Of a stretch of DNA of 17,183 nucleotides, positions 6,357 to 11,926 are shown piece after piece. The notes below the pieces were generated by a model. That model was not told where the DNA came from. It saw only the letters and a program-made list of their open reading frames with translations, and made no database searches. A program made the position numbers and the translations under genes. The first letter of the stretch is position 1; each line of letters opens with the position of its first letter. Source of the stretch: Nanobdellota archaeon (GTDB taxonomy: Archaea; Nanobdellota; Nanobdellia; Woesearchaeales; JAGLGH01); contig JAGLGH010000233.1 of NCBI GenBank assembly GCA_023144115.1, forward strand, positions 1 to 17,183, read 5' to 3'.

Positions 6357-7088
6357 ATGACAAAAAAACAAATAAATAAAGAAGAAAGATTTATTGATTG
6401 CATAATAACATGCAGAGGAGCAGGATTTAAACCAGGTGAAGATGTTTTAAGAATGGGAATTACATACAAATCAAATAATCTTTTAGATCATTTACATAGC
6501 TGCAAATCTGAATATAGAGAATTATTCTTGCAAATACCTGTAACAGAAGATGGCATTTGTATTCCGCATGATACATCAAAAGGGAAAAGTTTAATTTTCT
6601 ACAATAGAGAATATTTTGATTATTCTGACAGGGAACTCACAAAAAATATCTATGTTCATGGAAAATTGAATTTCTATGGTATTGGGGATGACGCATCTCC
6701 TTCTACACATATAATTCTAAAATACATATCAGGTTTTAAAGGCGAAGATGATAGAAGTTTATATCTTGCTTCAATTTGGAATGATTATTCTCGTTTAGAA
6801 GATAATAAACATGAATTCCTAAAATTGATTATAGATGCTTTTAAGCTTAACTGGGATAAACGCCATCCTTTCTGGCATAGTGATGAATATAGAGGTATAA
6901 CCTGTAAAGAAAGAATTAAATCCTCTTTAGATGAAACAATTATTAAAACACTGAGAACCTGTAAACCTCCTGAAACCACAGACCTATCTTTAGAAATCAG
7001 CAATACTGAGACCACTGAATGGACGATACCGCGCTGCGATCAGCCAGTTTGGACAAGAAGGCAGAATACTGATTATAGTTATGAATAA
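6357..7088 (+). CDS. Hypothetical protein, 243 residues
   Basis: I do not recognise this protein. It is soluble, without signal peptide or membrane helices. Visible landmarks are a lysine-rich start, a segment TCRGAGFKPGED (18-29), scattered cysteines (15, 19, 49, 68, 183, 202, 227) that do not form a clear zinc motif, and a Tyr/Asp-rich middle (80-145). An aromatic, His-rich part WDKRHPFWHSDEY lies at 166-178. The tail (205-243) is Thr/Ser-rich and probably flexible. It is AT-rich and sits between conserved housekeeping genes, which may indicate a lineage-specific or acquired gene. No ribosome binding site is obvious at the chosen ATG. Confidence 0.65.
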   Translation: MTKKQINKEERFIDCIITCRGAGFKPGEDVLRMGITYKSNNLLDHLHSCKSEYRELFLQIPVTEDGICIPHDTSKGKSLIFYNREYFDYSDRELTKNIYVHGKLNFYGIGDDASPSTHIILKYISGFKGEDDRSLYLASIWNDYSRLEDNKHEFLKLIIDAFKLNWDKRHPFWHSDEYRGITCKERIKSSLDETIIKTLRTCKPPETTDLSLEISNTETTEWTIPRCDQPVWTRRQNTDYSYE

Positions 7089-7124
7089 CAAGAAAAATCT
7101 CATTAATCTTAAATAACAAATATT

Positions 7125-7517
7125 TTATCCTTGATTAAAAGGACCATTAAATGAAGGATTAAGATATTTCCTTGATGGCATTTCAAAAAGATATTTCATA
7201 TTTGATTGAAAGTCTAGAATTACATGAGTTTCAGATTCAATAATAGCACCGGTCTGAAGTAACCCATGATCAAATGCTTTATTTGCTTTTGCCTCTCCAA
7301 CTTCAGCTTCTAATATTCTGTAAATACCATCATCTTTTTTGACATGTTGTGTTAACTTAGGAAACTCTTTTTTATAAGGAAGAATACCTTCTAAGTTACC
7401 TGCATTAAATCTTATAACAATATCACCTTTAAAATGTTTGTCACTTTCTTCTAAAGGCATTGAATTATAATTAACACCATATTCTGCAAGTTGTTTTATT
7501 CTAACACTCAATTCCAT
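7125..7517 (-). CDS. Hypothetical protein, 130 residues
   Basis: I do not recognise this protein. It is soluble and mixed in predicted structure: an N-terminal helix (ELSVRIKQLAEYG), strand-like stretches (GDIVIRFNA at 31-39, THVILDF at about 97-103), a helical charged part (RILEAEVGEAKANKAFDHGLL, about 67-87), and a Pro/Asn/Gly-rich tail (SRKYLNPSFNGPFNQG). It converges with the other orphan gene ending at 7088. The start is well supported: a TTTATATATC element lies 24-33 bases upstream and there is no leader. Confidence 0.65.
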   Translation of the reverse strand: MELSVRIKQLAEYGVNYNSMPLEESDKHFKGDIVIRFNAGNLEGILPYKKEFPKLTQHVKKDDGIYRILEAEVGEAKANKAFDHGLLQTGAIIESETHVILDFQSNMKYLFEMPSRKYLNPSFNGPFNQG

Positions 7518-7540
7518 CTTGATAATAGAGATTATAGGAG

Positions 7541-7550
7541 GATATATAAA
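7541..7550 (-). promoter_or_regulatory. TATA element for the 130-residue orphan
   Basis: TTTATATATC on the minus strand, 24-33 bases upstream of the ATG at 7517. Confidence 0.6.
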
Positions 7551-7717
7551 GATTCTGGTGATTCTTACCTTTTCTGCTAATATTTGTATTTATGAGTATA
7601 AAAAAGATTTAAACTAAAATAGATTTAGACTTTCAGAATATCCTATAATATTAGTTGAAGAGATACTACATAGTTTAGTGTGCCTCCTCAGGTACGACTT
7701 TTAAGTGCGAACAAATA

Positions 7718-7725
7718 TTTAAATA
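7718..7725 (+). promoter_or_regulatory. TATA element for the membrane sensor-like gene
   Basis: TTTAAATA within ATATTTAAATACT, 23-30 bases before the ATG at 7748. The rest of the gap (7551-7712) shows nothing I can name. Confidence 0.55.
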
Positions 7726-7747
7726 CTATCTAGTAAGAAAGTTCTTT

Positions 7748-8131
7748 ATGAAATATTGTTTTAGTAAGATAGAACGCCAGTTGTGTATGGTTCTGATGAT
7801 CATTTTTTGCATTATTATCTGTTTTATCCTTGGTTTTTATGAATCTTTAAGAGTTTTGACCCACCTTATTTATATTCCGATTACTTTAGCTACAATATGG
7901 TGGGGAAATAAAGGAATATCAGTCGCTGCTTTCTTTGGTATTCTTATGATTATTATTAGTCTTATATTTGAAACTGCCCCTCCTCTTCATCGTAGTTTAC
8001 TAATGGCTGTAACTTTCATAATAGTAGGATATCTTGTAGGTAGATTAAGTGGTGAAAGAGAGCTGGAGCATGATTTATCCAGATTAAAAGACAAAGTAAT
8101 AAAAGAGAGTAATCGTAAAAATAAAAAATAG
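7748..8131 (+). CDS. Four-helix membrane protein resembling a sensor-kinase N-terminal domain
   Basis: A 127-residue protein with about four membrane helices (roughly 12-30, 36-51, 56-74 and 82-99). A charged helical tail follows (100-127, GERELEHDLSRLKDKVIKE) that looks like coiled coil. The segment THLIYIPITLATIWWGNKGISVAAFFGIL resembles the membrane sensing part found at the N-terminus of many histidine kinases, where YIPI-LA-WWG is common and a coiled linker follows. Here translation stops where PAS or kinase domains would begin. It may be a stand-alone membrane sensor, a partner of another signalling protein, or the remnant of a longer gene. The family resemblance is from memory. Confidence 0.7.
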   Translation: MKYCFSKIERQLCMVLMIIFCIIICFILGFYESLRVLTHLIYIPITLATIWWGNKGISVAAFFGILMIIISLIFETAPPLHRSLLMAVTFIIVGYLVGRLSGERELEHDLSRLKDKVIKESNRKNKK

Positions 8132-8182
8132 TTTGAATCTATTCTGCCATCTTAATTTTCAGCATTAGATATTATTATAAAT

Positions 8183-8716
8183 TCAGATATTATGCTTATC
8201 CAAAGATTCAAGAATCAATCCCAACCAGGGAGTATAATGCGTTGGATTTGCCAGAATATCAGTTTTCAATTCATCAAGATCCACCCATTTGAATTTTGAA
8301 ACTTCTTTTCTGTTTGGGATTGGTATCTTGTTTGAAATTCCTACAAAAACATGGTCTATCTCATTTTCAGTAAGACCATTTGCAAAATCTACGCAGTATT
8401 TGAAAGAGAATACCTTTTTAAATTCACAGTCTTCGCAGTCCATACCCATCTCTTCCTTCAATCGCCTGTAGGCTGCATCTTTAAGAGATTCACCTGGCCT
8501 AGGGTGGCTGCAGCATGTATTTGACCACAGCCCTCCGCAGTGATATTTGTGCTCTGCTCTCTTCTGCAATAGCAGTTTGCCTTGTGAATTAAAAATAAGG
8601 ACAGAGAATGCCCTATGAAGCCTTCCCAGCTTATGGGCTAGCAGTTTCTCTTCTGTTCCAATTTCGTTGTCATTTGCATCTACTAATATTACTCTTTCTG
8701 ATCCTATATTAAACAC
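8183..8716 (-). CDS. idi: Isopentenyl-diphosphate delta-isomerase, type 1
   Basis: A 177-residue Nudix-fold isomerase that interconverts IPP and DMAPP, the building blocks of archaeal lipids. Catalytic residues are visible: Cys69 in SNTCCSHPRPGES, with His71, and Glu119 in TENEIDHVF. The Nudix-like helix GESLKDAAYRRLKEEMG covers 75-91, and the HRAFSVLIFN and LLLQKRA strands are typical. The length matches the family (about 180). This is the metal-dependent type 1 enzyme rather than the FMN-dependent type 2 used by many archaea. The frame is closed by a TAA just upstream, so the start is the GTG at 8716, with an AT-rich TATA-like element about 25-34 bases further up. Confidence 0.93.
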   Translation of the reverse strand: MFNIGSERVILVDANDNEIGTEEKLLAHKLGRLHRAFSVLIFNSQGKLLLQKRAEHKYHCGGLWSNTCCSHPRPGESLKDAAYRRLKEEMGMDCEDCEFKKVFSFKYCVDFANGLTENEIDHVFVGISNKIPIPNRKEVSKFKWVDLDELKTDILANPTHYTPWLGLILESLDKHNI

Positions 8717-8740
8717 CTGTTTCTGTTAAATTGATATCAC

Positions 8741-8750
8741 TAATTTATGT
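8741..8750 (-). promoter_or_regulatory. Possible TATA element for idi
   Basis: ACATAAATTA on the minus strand, 25-34 bases upstream of the GTG at 8716. The match is weaker than at the other promoters. Confidence 0.35.
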
Positions 8751-8805
8751 TTATTTTCTGGAGATATTGCTATTTAAATTTTTCTATTCTTGATTCTTCA
8801 TTTGC

Positions 8806-9489
8806 TTATTTCTTAAAAGAGCCAATAAGAAAAGAAAGAATCTTGTTTTCAGCTTTTCTTACATGGGCCTGGAATGTAGAAAAAGAAAGCTTGGCTATTT
8901 TTGCTAATTTATCAAGACTTATTTTTCGTGGATAATTATAATATCCAAATTCCAAAGCAAGCTTCAATGCATTTTCCTGTTTTGCTGTCAATTCAGGCAG
9001 GATTGTCATGAAACCAAAATTTTTTATTTTTCTTTTCTGAAAACTTGCGAGTTTCAAATCATAAACTGCTTTTCCAATGCTGATAAGATCTTCAATCGCC
9101 TCCCGTTCTAATGAAAAGATTTCCCATTCTTCCCATCCATCCTTATGGAAGATTATTGGCTTATGGTGGATGATTGCAGGATTATAGAACGAGTTGACAT
9201 ATTTCTTTTCTTCTTCATATATATCATGTGAAGTGATTATTGTAAAGAAATCCCCTTCCTTTTCAAGAAGTTCTATCTTCCTTCCTTTTTTTGCATTCTT
9301 TAATCTCTTTAAGTCAGAAAAAAATTTATTCTTATTGTCTCCGCGAATGACTCCAGCAGCAATGAAGAAATACTTGTTTTTCTTGATATAATAATTTACA
9401 GGATAATAATAAAGCTCAATCTTGTTCTTCTCCACAAGTTTCCTGAACACATTATGTTCATCATAGATCTTAAATTTGCATAGCCACAT
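8806..9489 (-). CDS. HTH_10 (Bat-type) transcriptional regulator
   Basis: A 227-residue regulator. The C-terminal HTH_10 domain covers about 167-218 and carries the family hallmarks in order: LTAKQ, GYYNYPRKISLDKLAKIA, then SFSTFQAHVRKAENKIL. HTH_10 proteins are archaeal regulators named after the bacterio-opsin activator Bat. The N-terminal 150 residues have the alpha/beta pattern seen in other members, where they often form a ligand or dimer domain; no PAS or GAF domain is clear. The start ATG at 9489 has no ribosome binding site and follows a TATA element by 22-28 bases, so the transcript is probably leaderless. A perfect palindrome between TATA and start suggests control by a DNA-binding dimer, perhaps by itself. 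Confidence 0.9.
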   Translation of the reverse strand: MWLCKFKIYDEHNVFRKLVEKNKIELYYYPVNYYIKKNKYFFIAAGVIRGDNKNKFFSDLKRLKNAKKGRKIELLEKEGDFFTIITSHDIYEEEKKYVNSFYNPAIIHHKPIIFHKDGWEEWEIFSLEREAIEDLISIGKAVYDLKLASFQKRKIKNFGFMTILPELTAKQENALKLALEFGYYNYPRKISLDKLAKIAKLSFSTFQAHVRKAENKILSFLIGSFKK

Positions 9490-9496
9490 ATTGATA

Positions 9497-9508
9497 CGAT
9501 AATTATCG
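9497..9508. promoter_or_regulatory. Perfect 12-bp palindrome in the HTH_10 gene promoter, candidate operator
   Basis: CGATAATTATCG reads the same on both strands. It lies between the TATA element and the predicted transcript start of the regulator gene, where a bound protein would block initiation. Confidence 0.55.
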
Positions 9509-9510
9509 CA

Positions 9511-9517
9511 TTTATAA
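9511..9517 (-). promoter_or_regulatory. TATA element for the HTH_10 regulator
   Basis: TTATAAA on the minus strand, 22-28 bases upstream of the ATG at 9489. Confidence 0.55.
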
Positions 9518-9574
9518 GTTTTGTTATTGTTTGTTGTATATAAGGAATTCCGAAGAGTTCAAGGCGCCAAAAAA

Positions 9575-9844
9575 CTATGGAGAATAAGGTTCTAAACTTT
9601 GACTTAGTGCATTCATTTGTGGAACATATTCATTATGTACTCTATCTGAGAAATCTTGAATCATTCTTTGTTTTTTCCTATCAAAATATTCTGAAACTTG
9701 TATATAAGCTGAAGCAATTCCTTCAACAGCAGCCATTTCATAATTACCATTAACAGCATTATTTACAGCATCAATTGCTAAACCTGCTGAGACTAAATGG
9801 GCTATTGCGCTGCCAGTTTTCAAAATTATTGATTCAAGTTTCAT
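9575..9844 (-). CDS. Hypothetical small protein, 89 residues
   Basis: I do not recognise this protein. The start is placed at the ATG at 9844 because a TTTATAAA element lies 26-33 bases upstream; a longer reading to 9928 would run through that promoter. Residues 5-52 are Ala/Gly/Val-rich and mildly hydrophobic (KTGSAIAHLVSAGLAIDAVN, then EMAAVEGIASAYIQV). They suggest two packed amphipathic helices more than true membrane spans. Residues 55-89 are charged and end in SLEPYSP. It could be a small helical bundle or peripheral membrane protein. An antisense ORF of 58 codons overlaps it on the plus strand but looks like chance. Confidence 0.65.
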   Translation of the reverse strand: MKLESIILKTGSAIAHLVSAGLAIDAVNNAVNGNYEMAAVEGIASAYIQVSEYFDRKKQRMIQDFSDRVHNEYVPQMNALSQSLEPYSP

Positions 9845-9968
9845 ATTGAGATATGGAAATAGGAAGAAGTTTATAAACCTTATTACAAAATGACAACACT
9901 CTTTCTGGCACCTTGAACTTAACGCCATATATAGATAAATTTAGATATAGATGAGTGATATTTGACAT
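9834..9968 (-). CDS. Possible 44-residue small protein
   Basis: A short ORF starting MSNITHLYLNLSIYGVKF and ending SQYET. Its ATG lies 21-28 bases downstream of a TTTATATA element at 9989-9996, the leaderless spacing used elsewhere here. Its TGA falls 11 bases into the 89-residue gene in another frame. However, the promoter of that gene lies inside it and the peptide matches nothing I know, so it may be a chance ORF. Confidence 0.25.
   Translation of the reverse strand: MSNITHLYLNLSIYGVKFKVPERVLSFCNKVYKLLPISISQYET
9870..9877 (-). promoter_or_regulatory. TATA element for the 89-residue protein
   Basis: TTTATAAA within GGTTTATAAACTT on the minus strand, 26-33 bases before the ATG at 9844. It decides the start of that gene. 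Confidence 0.55.
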
Positions 9969-9988
9969 TATGGGCGAACTTCTTAGGG

Positions 9989-9996
9989 TATATAAA
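9989..9996 (-). promoter_or_regulatory. TATA-like element between aRF1 and the small downstream gene
   Basis: TTTATATA on the minus strand within CTTTATATACCC. It could drive the 44-residue ORF or give the 89-residue gene a second, longer transcript. Confidence 0.35.
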
Positions 9997-10055
9997 GAAT
10001 ATAACTCATATTTTGCAGCACCTTGCTCCCAAGTGCCTGATGTTAACTTTTTTAC

Positions 10056-11156
10056 TTATACCTGAACAGGATACCTGAGAATAGCTCCGACTTTGCCTAG
10101 GTCTCTTAACTGCACTCCTTCTCTGGTTTCTGTAGAAATAATCTTGACAGTTGTTCCGACTTTCTGTGCTTCTTCGTCGAATTTATCTATTTGCTTGTCT
10201 CCAAGAGACTCAGAAAGCAACAGTGTAGCAACAGCACCTACCTGGAGTTGTTTCATGACTTCTTCTTCTCCATATCCTACTAATTCTGGAGTTTTGGCAA
10301 GAGTCTCAAAGAACTCTAGCATAGCTTTTTTCTCATGAGCCAGTTCTTCTGATGCAAGAACATCCTGGCTTTTATCAAGCAATTCCTGAAGTCCGAAAGG
10401 TCCTGTATAACTGAGATCCTTGATTGCGATTATCTTTTTCTTTACATCATTGGTGATATATCCTGATTCGACAAGCTCATATTTTGTAGGACCTGGACCA
10501 CCGACAATGATACCTTTGAGACCATCCTTACCAAGATAAGCTTCTTTCATAAGCTCAGCGATTTTTTTATAGAAATCTTTTGCAGCATCTTCTCTTATTC
10601 GCATATATCTTGCAGCAGATTGTCCTCCAGCTTTTGTTTTTCCAGGCACATTGGAGCTTGCTTCTGAGATAGGGATTATGGATTTGCCTTTAAGCATAGC
10701 AATCTGACCTTCCCTCCTGTCCATCACAACAAGACCATATACTTCTTTTGTTTCAAGCATATCAAGCAATGGATCAAGAACAAATTCTTTATCGCATCTG
10801 TATATCCTTATATTAAGCGGCACTGGGGGCTCTATGCTCCAAACCTTGACATCACTCTGACCTTCACGCTCAGCAACATTCCCACTGAACACAGCAAGGC
10901 CATTTTCAGGCGTCTTAGTGAAAAGCTTCAGGTGCTGAAGCATTTTTTCCAGGGCATCAACCACATTCTTTCTTGTCGATGTTGATTTTATATTTGTAGC
11001 TGTTCCTTGTTCCTGTGAGATGTGGTTAATGATTTTATTCATGTCATACCCTTGCGGAACATAGACTGTAACTAATTCCGTATGCCTTCCTCTATATGTT
11101 CCAAGTTCCTTGAGAGTTATCTTAAGATCTCGTTTTTCTTTAGCAGTGATTGCCAT
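10056..11156 (-). CDS. prf1: Peptide chain release factor aRF1
   Basis: A 366-residue class 1 release factor that reads all three stop codons and triggers peptide release. Domain 1 carries the stop-recognition motifs NIKS (55-58) and YRCDKEF (119-125, the YxCxxxF motif). Domain 2 has the catalytic GGQ at 177-179 (KAGGQSAARYMRIRE). Domain 3 holds GGPGPTK (219-225) and the closing ISTETREG...AILRY. Only about 20 residues separate LLLSESL from VGTTVKIIST. Euryarchaeal and eukaryotic factors carry an extra minidomain there, so the protein is shorter than the roughly 410 residues common in that group. The ATG is leaderless, 24-31 bases from a TATA element. A likely GGQ methyltransferase lies at 15321-15863. 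Confidence 0.95.
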   Translation of the reverse strand: MAITAKEKRDLKITLKELGTYRGRHTELVTVYVPQGYDMNKIINHISQEQGTATNIKSTSTRKNVVDALEKMLQHLKLFTKTPENGLAVFSGNVAEREGQSDVKVWSIEPPVPLNIRIYRCDKEFVLDPLLDMLETKEVYGLVVMDRREGQIAMLKGKSIIPISEASSNVPGKTKAGGQSAARYMRIREDAAKDFYKKIAELMKEAYLGKDGLKGIIVGGPGPTKYELVESGYITNDVKKKIIAIKDLSYTGPFGLQELLDKSQDVLASEELAHEKKAMLEFFETLAKTPELVGYGEEEVMKQLQVGAVATLLLSESLGDKQIDKFDEEAQKVGTTVKIISTETREGVQLRDLGKVGAILRYPVQV

Positions 11157-11179
11157 ATGGCAAGTGAAATGATGAGAGT

Positions 11180-11187
11180 TTATAAAA
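11180..11187 (-). promoter_or_regulatory. TATA element for aRF1
   Basis: TTTTATAA on the minus strand, 24-31 bases upstream of the ATG at 11156. Confidence 0.55.
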
Positions 11188-11255
11188 GTTGGGTTTGGAT
11201 TTTTAAGAGCATGATTAAAGGATTACTCCTGATTAGGAATCACACTTTAGAAAGA

Positions 11256-11263
11256 TTTAAATA
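11256..11263 (+). promoter_or_regulatory. TATA element for the receiver-like gene
   Basis: TTTAAATA inside GAAAGATTTAAATACT (11250-11265), 23-30 bases before the ATG at 11286. The purine-rich left side fits a BRE for TFB binding. The same 16 bases recur upstream of tfb. Confidence 0.6.
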
Positions 11264-11285
11264 CTAATCTAATATTTCTAAACCT

Positions 11286-11654
11286 ATGCAGGATGTACTT
11301 GTTTTAGAAGACAGTCAATTGATTTTAAATATCATTATTGAGGATATTAAAGCAATTCCAGAAGTCTCTTATGCTGTACTTTCTAATGGAGATTATTTTC
11401 AGGAATATTTAGCAGCAAATGGACCTGCTAAATTGAATTTTTTAGATGATATTATTCCTTATAATGATAAGGAATCTGGTTCACATTTTATTAAGCATAG
11501 TACACAAATATTAGAACAAAATCCTAATGTTAAAGTATTTTATATTGGAACTAAACCAGAAAATGAAATCTGTAAATATTGCAATCAACATAACATTTCT
11601 ATGATTGAAAAATTAGAAATTGAAGAGATCATTAAAAGAGAATTTCATAAGTAA
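11286..11654 (+). CDS. Orphan receiver-like (REC) domain protein
   Basis: A 122-residue protein with the layout of a response-regulator receiver and no output domain. The first strand VLVLEDS ends in the acidic pair Glu8-Asp9. The strand LNFLDDIIPYND (50-61) carries Asp54/Asp55 followed by a proline, like the usual phospho-Asp strand (LLDxxMP). VKVFYIGTK (82-90) supplies the conserved Thr/Ser position, and Lys109 in MIEKLEIEEI matches the conserved lysine. The match is diverged: the middle helix region (PAKLNF) and a Cys-Lys-Tyr-Cys segment (96-99) are unusual. It may be a single-domain regulator that passes a signal by protein contact. The start is leaderless. Confidence 0.65.
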   Translation: MQDVLVLEDSQLILNIIIEDIKAIPEVSYAVLSNGDYFQEYLAANGPAKLNFLDDIIPYNDKESGSHFIKHSTQILEQNPNVKVFYIGTKPENEICKYCNQHNISMIEKLEIEEIIKREFHK

Positions 11655-11778
11655 ATATTTTAGATTCAAATATTAATTCTCCTTGCTATGCTATTTATTT
11701 CTCAATAATTCATTTAAAAAGATTACTAAAGATTTAAAAATAATTACTAGTCATTCCTTAAATATTAAGAAATTAACC

Positions 11779-11794
11779 GAAAGATTTAAATACT
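11779..11794 (+). promoter_or_regulatory. Distal BRE/TATA element of tfb
   Basis: GAAAGATTTAAATACT, identical over 16 bases to the promoter core of the receiver-like gene. It predicts a transcript start near 11815 and a leader of about 110 bases before tfb. Confidence 0.5.
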
Positions 11795-11808
11795 CAAGCG
11801 ACACTAGC

Positions 11809-11816
11809 TATATAAA
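11809..11816 (+). promoter_or_regulatory. Proximal TATA element of tfb
   Basis: TATATAAA on the plus strand predicts a transcript start near 11838-11842, a few bases before the ATG of a 24-codon upstream ORF. Confidence 0.45.
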
Positions 11817-11846
11817 TTAGTATGTTATGATAATTAAGTAAAGACA

Positions 11847-11921
11847 ATGATTGAAAACTGGAGCATGCGGAAAAATATAATTTATTTCTTTATCGCAAAT
11901 CAGCTCTATAACAATAGGTGA
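11847..11921 (+). CDS. Possible 24-residue leader peptide upstream of tfb
   Basis: An ORF starting MIENWSMRKNIIYFF and ending LYNNR. It begins just after the transcript start predicted from the proximal TATA element. Its TGA is embedded in the ribosome binding site of tfb (AGGTGATT), five bases before the tfb ATG. That arrangement would couple its translation to that of tfb. The evidence is positional only. Confidence 0.35.
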   Translation: MIENWSMRKNIIYFFIANQLYNNR

Positions 11922-11922
11922 T
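11917..11922 (+). promoter_or_regulatory. Ribosome binding site of tfb
   Basis: GGTGAT, four bases before the ATG at 11927. It selects this ATG over an in-frame GTG at 11918 that overlaps the site. Confidence 0.6.
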
Positions 11923-11926
11923 TATT

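Noticed and set aside
7551..7712. Gap before the membrane sensor gene checked for a tRNA or small RNA.
   Set aside because: No T-loop or acceptor-stem pairing and no C/D motif pair could be found.
9577..9753. Plus-strand ORF of 58 codons opposite the 89-residue gene.
   Set aside because: The minus-strand frame has a correctly spaced promoter and a more protein-like composition; this one looks like an antisense shadow.
9970..10065. Plus-strand ORF of 31 codons running into the aRF1 stop region.
   Set aside because: It has no ribosome binding site or suitably spaced TATA element and overlaps the end of aRF1.
11162..11247. Possible C/D box RNA: ATGATGA at 11169, CTGA at 11229 and short flanking complementarity.
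   Set aside because: No D' box is found, the flanking stem is unevenly placed, and the stretch is already explained by the aRF1 promoter.
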